Source: Rhodopirellula sp. SM50 (GTDB lineage Bacteria > Planctomycetota > Planctomycetia > Pirellulales > Pirellulaceae). Taken from it: DNA of 64,000 nt. The DNA is taken from the NCBI RefSeq assembly GCF_002289565.1, contig NZ_NTFY01000062.1, positions 1 to 64,000 on the forward strand, in the 5' to 3' direction. Below are positions 18,340 to 27,082 of the stretch, piece after piece (the stretch's first letter is position 1; the number at the start of each line of letters is the position of its first letter). The notes below the pieces were generated by a model that was not told the origin of the DNA, ran no database searches, and saw only the letters and a list, made by a program, of their open reading frames with translations. Position numbers and translations under genes: made by a program.

Positions 18340-19530
18340 TCAACTCCCCCCCTCCAGCATCCAATCGACAATGCGTTTGGCGGCGTTTCCGTCTCCATAG
18401 GGATTGGCGATCACCTTGGCTCCGCTGCTGCGTTTGGGCTCGGCCAGTAATTCACTGGCGCGGCGGATGATCCGATCGCGATCGGTTCCGACCAGTTCCG
18501 CCAGACCGGCCTCGACCGCTTCGGGACGTTCGGTTTTCGTCCGCGTGACCAGCACCGCACTGCCCAGTGACGGTGCTTCCTCCTGAACGCCGCCGGAATC
18601 GGTGATCACCAACGTGGCGCGATCCATCAGCCAGACGAATTCAGGGTAGTCGGCTGGCGGTAGGAGATGGATGTTTTTTGATTCCCCTAACAGTTCATGA
18701 ACCGGCCCCACCACGTTCGGGTTCATGTGAACGGGATAGATAAATTCGGTCGCGGGATGGCAGGCGGCCAGCTGCGAGAGCGCGGCACAGATCTGCTGCA
18801 GTCCGCCGCCAAAGTTTTCGCGTCGGTGGCCGGTGACCAAGACAACGCGGTCGGCCAACGCCATCGGATACTTTTGCCGCCACCGGGCATCGTCGGCGCG
18901 CTCTTTGGCGACGCTGTGCAACAAGGCATCGATGACCGTGTTGCCGGTGACTCGGATGGAAGCCTGCGGAACCCCTTCGGCTAGCAAGGCGGACTCGCTA
19001 CGCGTCGTCGGGGCACAGTGAAGGCTGGTGACAATCCCGGTCACGCGGCGGTTGAACTCTTCCGGCCACGGCGCCATCAAGTCCCCGGTTCGCAAACCTG
19101 CTTCGACGTGCACGACCGGCAACCGATGGTAGAACGCGACGATCGCCGAGGCCATCACGGTGCTGGTGTCCCCCTGAACGACGATGCAATCGGGCTCGTG
19201 TTGCTGAACGACCCGATCGACCGCTTCCAGGCAGCGTGCGGTCAGATCGGTGAGCGTTTGTCCGGGCTGCATCAATCCCAAGTCGATTTCCGGTGTGATC
19301 GAAAAATAGCCCAGGACCTGCGCCAGCATTTCGCGGTGCTGGCCGGTGCTGCAGACGATCGGAGCGATCTGGTTGGGACGCGACTGGCACTCCCGCACGA
19401 CGGGAGCCAGTTTGATCGCCTCGGGACGGGTGCCGAAGACGATCAGCGGTCGCAAACGCGGCCCCTGGCGACGGGGGATGACTTGTGACGACTCGGAAGA
19501 ATACGTGGACGGGGCGGTTTGAAGAGGCAT
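18340..19530 (-). CDS. wecB: UDP-N-acetylglucosamine 2-epimerase (non-hydrolysing)
   Basis: This 396-residue cytosolic enzyme interconverts UDP-GlcNAc and UDP-ManNAc, the entry to ManNAc-containing surface polysaccharides. Signature blocks include VFGTRPEAIKLAPVV, STGQHREML, VVQGDTSTVMASA, VHVEAGLRTGDL, PEEFNRRVTG, VTGHRRENFGGG, DYPEFVWLM and TDSGGVQEEAPSLG. Together they cover the conserved acidic and histidine active-site residues of the WecB/MnaA family. The ATG at 19530 is preferred to a TTG two codons upstream. Downstream UDP-ManNAc enzymes (wecC-type) are not in the window, and no other sugar-nucleotide gene is adjacent. Confidence 0.95.
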   Translation of the reverse strand: MPLQTAPSTYSSESSQVIPRRQGPRLRPLIVFGTRPEAIKLAPVVRECQSRPNQIAPIVCSTGQHREMLAQVLGYFSITPEIDLGLMQPGQTLTDLTARCLEAVDRVVQQHEPDCIVVQGDTSTVMASAIVAFYHRLPVVHVEAGLRTGDLMAPWPEEFNRRVTGIVTSLHCAPTTRSESALLAEGVPQASIRVTGNTVIDALLHSVAKERADDARWRQKYPMALADRVVLVTGHRRENFGGGLQQICAALSQLAACHPATEFIYPVHMNPNVVGPVHELLGESKNIHLLPPADYPEFVWLMDRATLVITDSGGVQEEAPSLGSAVLVTRTKTERPEAVEAGLAELVGTDRDRIIRRASELLAEPKRSSGAKVIANPYGDGNAAKRIVDWMLEGGS

Positions 19531-20046
19531 TCGCAAGCGAGGATTCTCGGGAAGACGGCAGAAATACCTGATTGATCGGTGATCCGAAGCTGCATTGGCC
19601 CGGAATCCCCTTGGGAAACCGGAGGTACGCGGCTATACATATAGACTACGTCCGTCAACAGAACCGACCGAATTGAAATCGGCCGGTCAATTCGGGCATC
19701 AATCACAGCAGACAGCCCCTTTTACGAGGACAGCGGCAGGATACACACCGTCGGGAAAGTGCGAGCTACCGGTGATCCGCACCTGATCTGGGTTTGCCGG
19801 ATCTGGAATTGCCGGACAACGACTCGCTGGAGTACTCAATCGCTCTGCCAACACCACTTCCGAAGCTGACACGCGTTTGCATTGGAACAGTCGCATCGTG
19901 AAAGACCCATCGACCAGATTCTGGGTGGGTGCTTCGGGCATCGAGCGAGTTGATCGGACTCCTTTTCTGAGGGAAACCCTACATCCGTCACGCAGCGTGG
20001 GTTGGTTGACTGCTGGCCCCTCCAAAACAACTCATTATTAGACCGA
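19531..20046. other. 516-bp intergenic region, no gene recognised
   Basis: This is the space between the divergently transcribed wecB and the charged-protein gene. No reading frame here has convincing codon use. A TTGACT hexamer at 20006-20011 lies 36 bp before the ATG at 20047, but no good -10 partner is visible, so I do not call a promoter. Confidence 0.4.
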
Positions 20047-21987
20047 ATGTCAGACAATTGGAACCTTCTTGCCAAGCTTCTTGGCACCCCTGGTCCGCCC
20101 GCACCCCCCAAAGCACCCGAGACGACAAAGAAAGCCGAATCGAAAGCCGAAAACGCGGACGAACGCCCATCGACGTCGGATTCCTCAGGGTTTTCCGACC
20201 AAGAGTCGAACGAACCGGCATCACGAGACATGCCCCCGGTCGCCGAGGCGGTCGCGGATGTGCCTGACGAATCGGATGTGGTGGACGGCGACCCCTCCGC
20301 CGAAGACGTGCTTCAAGCACTGACGGCCGAAACCGCTTCGACCCAGCTTCCTGGATTCGGCGTCCGCGAGCAGGACCCACGGATCGACGAACTCGCCGCC
20401 GGCGGCCCCCCTGCCAAAGAAGAGCCGGTCGTCGAAGAATTGCTGCACGTCGAAGCCACCGTGAGCGAATCCGACAGGCTGTTTGCCGACTCCACGTCGC
20501 CCGACGCTGCTGCCACCGAACAAGAACCCGAGCAAACGCTTGAGCCGGAACCGGAGCCCGACAGCGGCGCCTGGTCCGAACTGGCTGGCGAACTCGGGAT
20601 CGAAGCCACCGACGAACCTCCGCCCCATCGAGCCCCCATGGAAATCAAACCGGCTCGCAAAGAATCGGCATCGTCGAAATCGAAAAAGTCCCCGCGAAGC
20701 TTCGGTGACGGCCTGGGGATCGACCTCGGCCCCGAACCTGAACCCGAAGTGATTGACGAGCCGAGCGACGTGGAAGACGAACCGCCCGTCGCGCCCGCGG
20801 CAACGCGGACGTTCGATGATGTTCCGGCGCCGACGGCGAAGCGCGAGCCGAGCACGGGCAAGCCGATCGACCCGCCCGACCCGCTGTCGTTCCGCTCCTT
20901 TTCCGATCTCGAGGACGACCTCGAAGACTCGGAACCGGAACCGGTTGAAGCAGTGGCTGAACCGACCAAAGAATCGCCCCGCCAGGATCGTCCACCTGCG
21001 CGTGAGGAGCGACCGCGACGCCGACGCGGTTTTGACGACCGCGACGAATCAGACGACGACGATCGGCCATCGCCTGCGAGAGAACCGCGTGGACGCGGTG
21101 AACGCAGCGATCGCGACAACTCTGACCCCGGCCGCGACCGACAGGAAGACGACGAAAGCCCGCGACGACGCTCCGGACGCCGTGGGCGGCGGGGACAACG
21201 TCAGCAAATGAGCGAAGATGCGCTGGAGCTGGAACCCAAGGCCGTCGCCAGCCGCGACGACGATGACATCAGCAGCGATGACGCAGACGATTCACGCCGA
21301 AACGCTCCCAAACGCCGCGGGCGAGGCGGACAATCACGCCGCCGAACGATCAGTCGCGATGAATTCGATCCCGCCGACGGCGAAGAATTCGAATTGGTCG
21401 ACGATGGATTCGGGACGGGCGTCGAACTCGACGCCGACGACTCCGAAGACGAGTCGGACGAAGAGTCCGGCACGCGACGCCGACGACGTGGCCGCCGCGG
21501 CCGCGGCGGCAGGCGATCGCGAGCCGCCGGAGCCAGCGAATCCGAAGAAGCCCGACCGCAATCCCGCGGACGTGGCGACTCAGACCGCGACGATGTCGAC
21601 CTGGACGACGATCTCGACGACGAACCGATCCCCTCGTCCGCCTTTGACGATGACCACGAAGACGACGAAGAAGTCGATGTGATTCGTCGCGGACGCCGAC
21701 GACGCGGACGCCGGGGCGGACGTGGCCGATCGAGCCGAGAATCCGAACCGGCGGACCAAGACGATCGCGCTGCCGCGGACGACTTGGACGAAGAAGACGT
21801 GCGACCACGACGCGGTGCAAGAAGCCGTCAGGACGAACCCGAATCGGAATCGCGTGGCGATACCCCCACGCGACGCAAGGTCGTTCCGACGTGGCAAGAA
21901 GTCGTCAACGTGCTGGTCGACAATAATCTTGAAAACCACAAGAAGTCGCCGTCGGGCAAAGGCCGCGGACGCGGACGACGCCGCTAA
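20047..21987 (+). CDS. large disordered, highly charged protein with Arg/Gly-rich blocks
   Basis: This 646-residue protein is almost wholly low complexity and has no signal peptide. After a short hydrophobic start (MSDNWNLLAKLLGTPGPP), it runs through a Pro/Glu/Asp-rich acidic half. A second half alternates acidic stretches with basic blocks such as RRRSGRRGRRGQRQ, RRRRGRRGRGGRRSR and RRGRRRRGRRGGRGRSS. It ends with a more ordered motif, KVVPTWQEVVNVLVDNNLENHKK, and a GRGRGRRR tail. The layout recalls the RNA-binding, disordered regions of RNase E-like or nucleoid proteins, but no catalytic domain is present. A nucleic-acid-binding or condensate-forming role is inference. The ATG at 20047 fits better than the upstream start at 20002. 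Confidence 0.75.
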   Translation: MSDNWNLLAKLLGTPGPPAPPKAPETTKKAESKAENADERPSTSDSSGFSDQESNEPASRDMPPVAEAVADVPDESDVVDGDPSAEDVLQALTAETASTQLPGFGVREQDPRIDELAAGGPPAKEEPVVEELLHVEATVSESDRLFADSTSPDAAATEQEPEQTLEPEPEPDSGAWSELAGELGIEATDEPPPHRAPMEIKPARKESASSKSKKSPRSFGDGLGIDLGPEPEPEVIDEPSDVEDEPPVAPAATRTFDDVPAPTAKREPSTGKPIDPPDPLSFRSFSDLEDDLEDSEPEPVEAVAEPTKESPRQDRPPAREERPRRRRGFDDRDESDDDDRPSPAREPRGRGERSDRDNSDPGRDRQEDDESPRRRSGRRGRRGQRQQMSEDALELEPKAVASRDDDDISSDDADDSRRNAPKRRGRGGQSRRRTISRDEFDPADGEEFELVDDGFGTGVELDADDSEDESDEESGTRRRRRGRRGRGGRRSRAAGASESEEARPQSRGRGDSDRDDVDLDDDLDDEPIPSSAFDDDHEDDEEVDVIRRGRRRRGRRGGRGRSSRESEPADQDDRAAADDLDEEDVRPRRGARSRQDEPESESRGDTPTRRKVVPTWQEVVNVLVDNNLENHKKSPSGKGRGRGRRR

Positions 21988-22037
21988 GCACCTCCAATGC
22001 GTCGCACGTCGCATGACCCCGACGGGGTCAAAGCTGG

Positions 22038-22126
22038 TAGCCGGAGGTGAGCGCAGCGACACCTCCGGATATCCAGCCTCCAGCACGACGCGCCCCCGGA
22101 GGTGGCGCTGCGCTGACCTCCGGCTA
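22038..22126. repeat. imperfect inverted repeat with CCGGAGGT arms
   Basis: Arms at 22038-22068 and 22096-22126 are near-perfect complements built around AGCCGGAGGT and GCGCAGCG. They are flanked by CCCCGACGGGG-type short palindromes at about 22018 and 22171. The element separates the convergent charged-protein and uppP genes, so it could serve as a bidirectional terminator. Confidence 0.65.
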
Positions 22127-22222
22127 CTCGCTGAAATCCCTCCGGGATACTGGAATCGCTGACACGCCCCCGACGGGGCCCAACGACGGCTTCAATCGGC
22201 AAACCGTTTGCACCCGAGCCGC

Positions 22223-23008
22223 CTAAACCAGCCCGGCAAAACACAGTCCCAGCACCAACACGCCCGCCGGAATGCACCATCCGGCGAACCAGTGCAAGCG
22301 TTCTTGACGGCTCCACCCGATCAGCCACTTGAGCGCGAAGATCCCGACGCCGAACGCGACCAACGCTCCGATGCTCAACTCGACGATCGAGTGATCCATC
22401 GGCACACCCTCCTGCACCTCGTCCACCAGATCCTTGATCGCCAGCACGGTTGCACCGGAGATCGCGGGGATCGCCAACAAGAACGAGAACGTCACCGCAT
22501 CGTCGGTTTTCAGTCCCAGCAACCGGCCGCCCAGAATCGTCGACCCGCTGCGGCTGATCCCGGGCAGGATCGCGAAGGCCTGGAAACAACCGACCACGAA
22601 CGCGCCCCAATACGAACCGTCGCGATAGGCGCGTTGGCGAGCGGGCAGCCTGCCTAGCACAATCAGCATGACCCCGGTGACGATCAACATCGCGCCGGCC
22701 AGCATCGGATTCTTCAGAATCCAACCGAATTGAGATTTGATCGTCAGCCCGACCACCACCGCCGGTATCGTTCCGACAACCAATAAAGGGATCACACGCC
22801 GGTCGCTGGTCAGCAAATCTAGGATGCGACGCCAGAAAATCACCAGGATCGACCCGAGCGTCCCTGCGTGCAAGATAATCTCCAACGTCGGCGACTCGCT
22901 TTGGGCGTCACTGAGCATCGCCCCCAAAATCACGAGATGACCGGACGAGCTGATCGGAAGGAATTCGGCAATCCCTTGCACTATGGCCAGGATGATGGTC
23001 TCGATCAC
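22223..23008 (-). CDS. uppP: undecaprenyl-diphosphatase
   Basis: This 261-residue integral membrane phosphatase (UppP/BacA family) converts undecaprenyl diphosphate to undecaprenyl phosphate on the outer face of the inner membrane, regenerating the carrier for peptidoglycan and polysaccharide synthesis. The two catalytic motifs are intact: GIAEFLPISSSGHLVI near residue 12 and PGISRSGSTI near residue 150. About seven hydrophobic segments follow the family pattern, and the length is normal. The start is GTG at 23008. It is divergent from a DUF368 carrier-translocase gene 260 bp away, which is a meaningful pairing. Confidence 0.96.
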   Translation of the reverse strand: MIETIILAIVQGIAEFLPISSSGHLVILGAMLSDAQSESPTLEIILHAGTLGSILVIFWRRILDLLTSDRRVIPLLVVGTIPAVVVGLTIKSQFGWILKNPMLAGAMLIVTGVMLIVLGRLPARQRAYRDGSYWGAFVVGCFQAFAILPGISRSGSTILGGRLLGLKTDDAVTFSFLLAIPAISGATVLAIKDLVDEVQEGVPMDHSIVELSIGALVAFGVGIFALKWLIGWSRQERLHWFAGWCIPAGVLVLGLCFAGLV

Positions 23009-23059
23009 GCCACTAGTTCCATTTGATTACTCACGAGGCTTGGACAACAGCTCATCTGC

Positions 23060-23133
23060 GGAAAAGGGGTCAGGCCCCAAAAATGCGAAGCCCCCTTCGG
23101 GCCATTTGTTTTTTGGGGCCTGACCCCTTTTCC
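23060..23133. repeat. 74-bp hairpin element (family D, GGGGTCAGGCC)
   Basis: This is a nearly perfect hairpin with arms GGAAAAGGGGTCAGGCCCC and its complement, enclosing a CCCTTCGGGC mini-hairpin. A second copy with a few changes is at 28246-28319. It lies between the divergent uppP and DUF368 genes, so it is in both promoter regions. Confidence 0.8.
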
Positions 23134-23267
23134 GCTCCGCCCGAAAAACACTACCCGAAAACTCAAAGTTGACAAACCGCTAGATCGACCGCTTCTCGCG
23201 GCGCAGCATCATGCTCAAACTGTTGCCGCAGTATTCATCGCCGCAGCGAACCAGGGAACCATCCATC

Positions 23268-24347
23268 ATGTCACCGGACCACCAGAACGCTGACACAGAG
23301 TGCATCGATCCGAATGCCCGGCCTGTAACGAATCAACCAACTTCGGAAGTCTGCACCACACCCGCCGCACCGGATGCTGCATCGCCTCTCGCATCGAATT
23401 CCATTCGCTTGGACGTCATCAATCTGCTGCGTGGATTTTGTATGGGGGCGGCGAACATCGTGCCAGGGGTCAGTGGTGGAACCGTGGCGCTGGTGTTGGG
23501 ACATTACCAACGCCTGATCGATGCGGTCAGCCGCGTCGATTCTCACTTGATCGGCCAAGTCCTCTCGCGTCGCTGGAAAGAAGCATGGGAATACGTCGAC
23601 GCGCGCTTCCTGGCTGCGATCGGCGCCGGCGTGGTGATCGGCAGCGTCGCGTTGGCGGGGCTGATCAATTGGCTGTTCGACCATCACATGCCGGAGACCT
23701 TTGCCGTCTTTTTCGGAATGATCCTGGCCAGCGTGCTGATCGTGCGACGGCAAGTCAAACGCTGGGGGCCGGCCAGTCTGGCCGCCTGCGTCCTCGGCAT
23801 CGGCGTCGCGGTGCTCGTCGGACGACTCTCGCCCACCGATGGCGGAGACTCATTGATCTACCTGTTCGGATCGGCCGCCATCGCGATCTGCGCGATGATC
23901 CTGCCCGGTATCAGCGGCGCGTTCATCCTGCTCTTACTGGGCGTCTATCACCCGATCACAGGACTGATCAAAAACACGGTGAAGCTGAATATCGATTTCG
24001 ATTCCATCCTCCAGCTCGGCGTGTTTGCGTTCGGCTGCCTGTTCGGGCTGCTCGCGTTTTCGCGTCTGTTGAGCTGGATGCTCGATCACCACCGTGACAA
24101 GACGATGGCAGTGCTGGTCGGACTGATGATCGGCAGCGTGGAAAAATTGTGGCCGCTGCAGGTCCCGACGACCGAGACGGCCGGATTAAAAATGAAGGAG
24201 CGGATCATGCAGGTCGTCCCGCCGAGTCAATGGGACGGCAGCCTGATGCTGCTGATCGCATTGGTCGTTGGCGCCGCGGTGTTCGTCCTGGTCCTCGAAC
24301 GCGTTGCCGAAAGCGACCTCATCAGCGACCATGAACCCGTCGATTGA
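23268..24347 (+). CDS. DUF368 membrane protein, PopT-type polyprenyl-phosphate translocase
   Basis: This 359-residue polytopic protein has the two hallmark half-repeats of DUF368: RGFCMGAANIVPGVSGGTVALVLG near residue 53, and AMILPGISGAFILLLLGVYHPI in the second half. About nine hydrophobic segments are visible. DUF368 proteins (PopT) are reported to return undecaprenyl phosphate to the cytoplasmic leaflet. A polar N-terminal extension of about 45 residues precedes the first helix. I chose the ATG at 23268; an ATG at 23211 is possible. The 3' end overlaps the convergent 24322-25512 gene by 26 bp. The position beside uppP supports a shared role in lipid carrier recycling. Confidence 0.88.
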   Translation: MSPDHQNADTECIDPNARPVTNQPTSEVCTTPAAPDAASPLASNSIRLDVINLLRGFCMGAANIVPGVSGGTVALVLGHYQRLIDAVSRVDSHLIGQVLSRRWKEAWEYVDARFLAAIGAGVVIGSVALAGLINWLFDHHMPETFAVFFGMILASVLIVRRQVKRWGPASLAACVLGIGVAVLVGRLSPTDGGDSLIYLFGSAAIAICAMILPGISGAFILLLLGVYHPITGLIKNTVKLNIDFDSILQLGVFAFGCLFGLLAFSRLLSWMLDHHRDKTMAVLVGLMIGSVEKLWPLQVPTTETAGLKMKERIMQVVPPSQWDGSLMLLIALVVGAAVFVLVLERVAESDLISDHEPVD

Positions 24348-25512
24348 AAATGTCCGGGTCGAAGGGGTTTTGAACCTTGGGCATGCGTCGAGTCCGCGGC
24401 GCCGCTTCCGTCACCGGTGGCCCTGCATTCCAAACCGAATCCGCCTGGAGTGTCTCCGGCAATTCGGGAATGCCTGTTGCCGAAGCCGCCTGGCCGGCTT
24501 GATCGATTGCGGCAAGCTGCGGCGGTGACGCCGGAACCAACGTTTCAGCACCAGCACTTTGCTCCATCGCAGCCTCCCATTGCGACGGCGAATGGGCGGA
24601 CGGGAGCTGAGCGAGCCAGCGATCCAAGCTGGACATCATCGCCGAACCCTGACCGCCAAAGGTATGCCGCCGGCCACCATGCCCGTCCGAAGCGCGCAGA
24701 CGGATCGGACTGTTGGCCGGAGCGTTCAGGTCGACGTACTTCATCACGGCTTGCAGGTTGTCTCTGGCCACATCCTTCGGAGCCCATTTGGATGTCAATG
24801 CGGTATGGATCTGAAACTCACGCGCGTTGCGGTCGTCACGCGCGTGACAACTGGTACAGCGATTCATCAGGATCGGTTGAATGCGCGACGTGAACTCATA
24901 CACCAGCCTCTCGGGCAACCCGCTCGTCTCGGCGGCCGTCTCAGGTTCGACACCCCCGCGATCGTCGGTCACCACGGATTCATGCGAGACCGTTTGCAGG
25001 GCGGGAGTTTGCTCATCGTCAGCAGCTGGCCGTTGCGCGGACTCGGACTGCTGCCTGAGCATCGCTGCGATCTGCCGCAATAACTGAATCGTTTGTGGAT
25101 TCGACGGCTCAAGCGACCTTGCTTCCAAGACGTCTTGAGCAGCTTCCCGCACCAACCCATGTCGCAACCCCCAACGCACATCCGCTTGCACGCGTTTCAA
25201 GTCACCTTCAAAGCGATTGTTGCGTCGGTATTCGTACAGTTCGCTAAGTGACCGCGCCACCGTTTCGACCTGGGCGCTTGGCAGATTGATTTTTGACTGG
25301 TCGCTGCGCGTGATGCAGACTGTCCCGCCGATCTTGGTGACCGCACCGACCAGCACGTTGCCATTGCGTAGCAGGACACACGATTCTGTCTGCGGGGCAA
25401 TCTGAGGCAATTCAGCCGCCATCGCAGGCGGAAACGATGCCAACGTGATCGCGATTGCGACGACGAGCCCGGCGAACGGGAGGGGTGCCAACAAGGAAAG
25501 AGAATTGTTCAT
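24322..25512 (-). CDS. exported planctomycete protein with a single CxxCH motif
   Basis: This 396-residue exported protein has a signal peptide cleaved after PAMA. A small beta-rich domain follows (CVLLRNGNVLVGAVTKIGGTVCIT), then a helical region of tetratricopeptide-like character (LVREAAQDVLEARSLEPSNPQTIQLLRQIAAML). A haem-type or metal motif is next (IQPILMNRCTSCHARDDRNAREF), together with NLQAVMKYVDLNAPANSPIRLRASDGHGG, which is found near such motifs in planctomycete cytochrome-like proteins. The last 100 residues are Pro/Ala-rich. One CxxCH implies at most one haem. Its end overlaps the convergent DUF368 gene. Confidence 0.75.
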   Translation of the reverse strand: MNNSLSLLAPLPFAGLVVAIAITLASFPPAMAAELPQIAPQTESCVLLRNGNVLVGAVTKIGGTVCITRSDQSKINLPSAQVETVARSLSELYEYRRNNRFEGDLKRVQADVRWGLRHGLVREAAQDVLEARSLEPSNPQTIQLLRQIAAMLRQQSESAQRPAADDEQTPALQTVSHESVVTDDRGGVEPETAAETSGLPERLVYEFTSRIQPILMNRCTSCHARDDRNAREFQIHTALTSKWAPKDVARDNLQAVMKYVDLNAPANSPIRLRASDGHGGRRHTFGGQGSAMMSSLDRWLAQLPSAHSPSQWEAAMEQSAGAETLVPASPPQLAAIDQAGQAASATGIPELPETLQADSVWNAGPPVTEAAPRTRRMPKVQNPFDPDIFNRRVHGR

Positions 25513-25618
25513 TCGCTTGGGCTATCAAACTCCGCCCCCAGACGTCAAGAGCGACGTTTTTCGGGTGTATGATCCATCCCGGCTGGAACCAACATGGACG
25601 CCAAAGTCAGGAATTGCT

Positions 25619-27070
25619 ATGACCGGCTCACTCACTTCAATCCCCCGGTCCGCACAGCGTTTGCTCTCATCGTCCATGTCGAACTCGCCGCCCATGACAC
25701 CGCGAATCCTGTTCCTGGACGACAACGTGCGCGACATCGGCGGCCACTACTTGGAACTGGCCAGCCTACTGGCCGAAGGGGCGCGCCAGCTCGGCTATCG
25801 GCCCAGATTAATCACCCACGCGTCGTTGCCGCAGCGCGATCCGCAATTGGCGGGTGATTCACGGCTGGAACATCTCGAGATCGAGCCGCGGTTCGACGTC
25901 CGGCGGATGGAAAATTGGTCGCTCGGTGTCGATGGCCCTTCGATGGTCCAGCGGGACTGTCGCGGCAACCCGATCGGAGGCTCGGTGTTCCGCCGAATCC
26001 GGCAATCGGTGGACGATTTGCTCTGCCGACCGTCGCGACGCCCGCGCGCGATGCTCGCAGCCTGGTCGTCCGTCTTCGTCGATTCGATTCGACACTTCGC
26101 TCCGCAGCCGAACGACCGGATCGTGATCAACACCGGCGGCGACTTTCAACTCTTGGCGTTGGCCGACGCGATCCAAGCACTGGAGCGAGAGGGCGAGCTC
26201 GCCCCGATGACCATTCACGTCCTCTTCCATTTCGCTGTGTTCGAATCCACCGTGACCGAGCGCGCGATCGCTTTTGGTCGCCAAGTCAACGAGGCGGTGG
26301 AGGCGATCAAGCGGCACCGGATCCATTTGCACGCGACCACCGAATCGCTGTGCCAACAGCTGGCGACCGTCGGTGTGAACGCGACCGCGATTCCCTACCC
26401 CACCCGAGACGAACAGCACGCGGCAACGTCGAACCCGCCCACTGCAGGGACGAAGATCCTGTTGGCCGGGATGCCGCGAGCCGAAAAGGGCCGCGACCTG
26501 ATTCGCGACTTGCTGGAATCGATCGAAACCCGTTACCTCCGCTCGGGCCGTTTCACTTGGTCGATGCAGCTTCCTGAAAAACGTTGGCAGCGGATGATCC
26601 CGTTGTCGTTGCAACCCGCCTGCACCCCGTTGGCGTCGGGCCAAGCGAATCCGAATACCAGCGTTGGCATGGAAATCCTGCGTGGAAACTTGACCAGCGA
26701 AGCCTACCACGGCTGGCTGGACACGGCCGGGATCGGATTGTTCCTGTACGCCCCCGACCGTTACGTCGCGCGGTGCAGTGGCGTCTTGTTGGAAATGATG
26801 ATCCGCGGCGTCCCCGTGATGGTCCCGGACGGTTGCTGGCTGGCCGATCAGGTTCGCGCCGCCGAACCGACCGGCGCGATCGGCTGGATCTATCAATCCG
26901 TCGACCAGATTCCTCAACTGCTCAGCACGGTGGAAGAAACGTTGGCGGACATCACGGCGAACTGTCGGCGGCACGCCGAACACATTGCCGCGTACCACTC
27001 TGGAAAGAACACGTTGCTCGAAATGGGCATCGTCGATCACGCGTCATCGTCGGTTCGGTTGGCCGGATAG
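25619..27070 (+). CDS. GT-B fold glycosyltransferase-like protein
   Basis: This protein of about 483 residues has the shape of a two-domain GT-B glycosyltransferase. The N-domain starts ILFLDDNVRDIGGHYLELASLLAEGARQLG, and the C-domain carries ILLAGMPRAEKGRDLIRDLLE and GLFLYAPDRYVARCSGVLLEMMIRGVPVMVP, the region that binds nucleotide sugar in GT4-like enzymes. The ATG at 25619 has AGGA 6 nt upstream; ATGs at 25676 and 25694 are also possible. It precedes a second glycosyltransferase-like gene by 12 bp. The group is probably involved in surface polysaccharide synthesis; substrate unknown. Confidence 0.75.
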   Translation: MTGSLTSIPRSAQRLLSSSMSNSPPMTPRILFLDDNVRDIGGHYLELASLLAEGARQLGYRPRLITHASLPQRDPQLAGDSRLEHLEIEPRFDVRRMENWSLGVDGPSMVQRDCRGNPIGGSVFRRIRQSVDDLLCRPSRRPRAMLAAWSSVFVDSIRHFAPQPNDRIVINTGGDFQLLALADAIQALEREGELAPMTIHVLFHFAVFESTVTERAIAFGRQVNEAVEAIKRHRIHLHATTESLCQQLATVGVNATAIPYPTRDEQHAATSNPPTAGTKILLAGMPRAEKGRDLIRDLLESIETRYLRSGRFTWSMQLPEKRWQRMIPLSLQPACTPLASGQANPNTSVGMEILRGNLTSEAYHGWLDTAGIGLFLYAPDRYVARCSGVLLEMMIRGVPVMVPDGCWLADQVRAAEPTGAIGWIYQSVDQIPQLLSTVEETLADITANCRRHAEHIAAYHSGKNTLLEMGIVDHASSSVRLAG

Positions 27071-27082
27071 GATGGATCAAAG

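Noticed and set aside
25859-27040. 393-codon frame opposite the first glycosyltransferase gene
   Set aside because: Antisense shadow with Arg/His/Gln-rich composition; the plus-strand frame carries the glycosyltransferase motifs.
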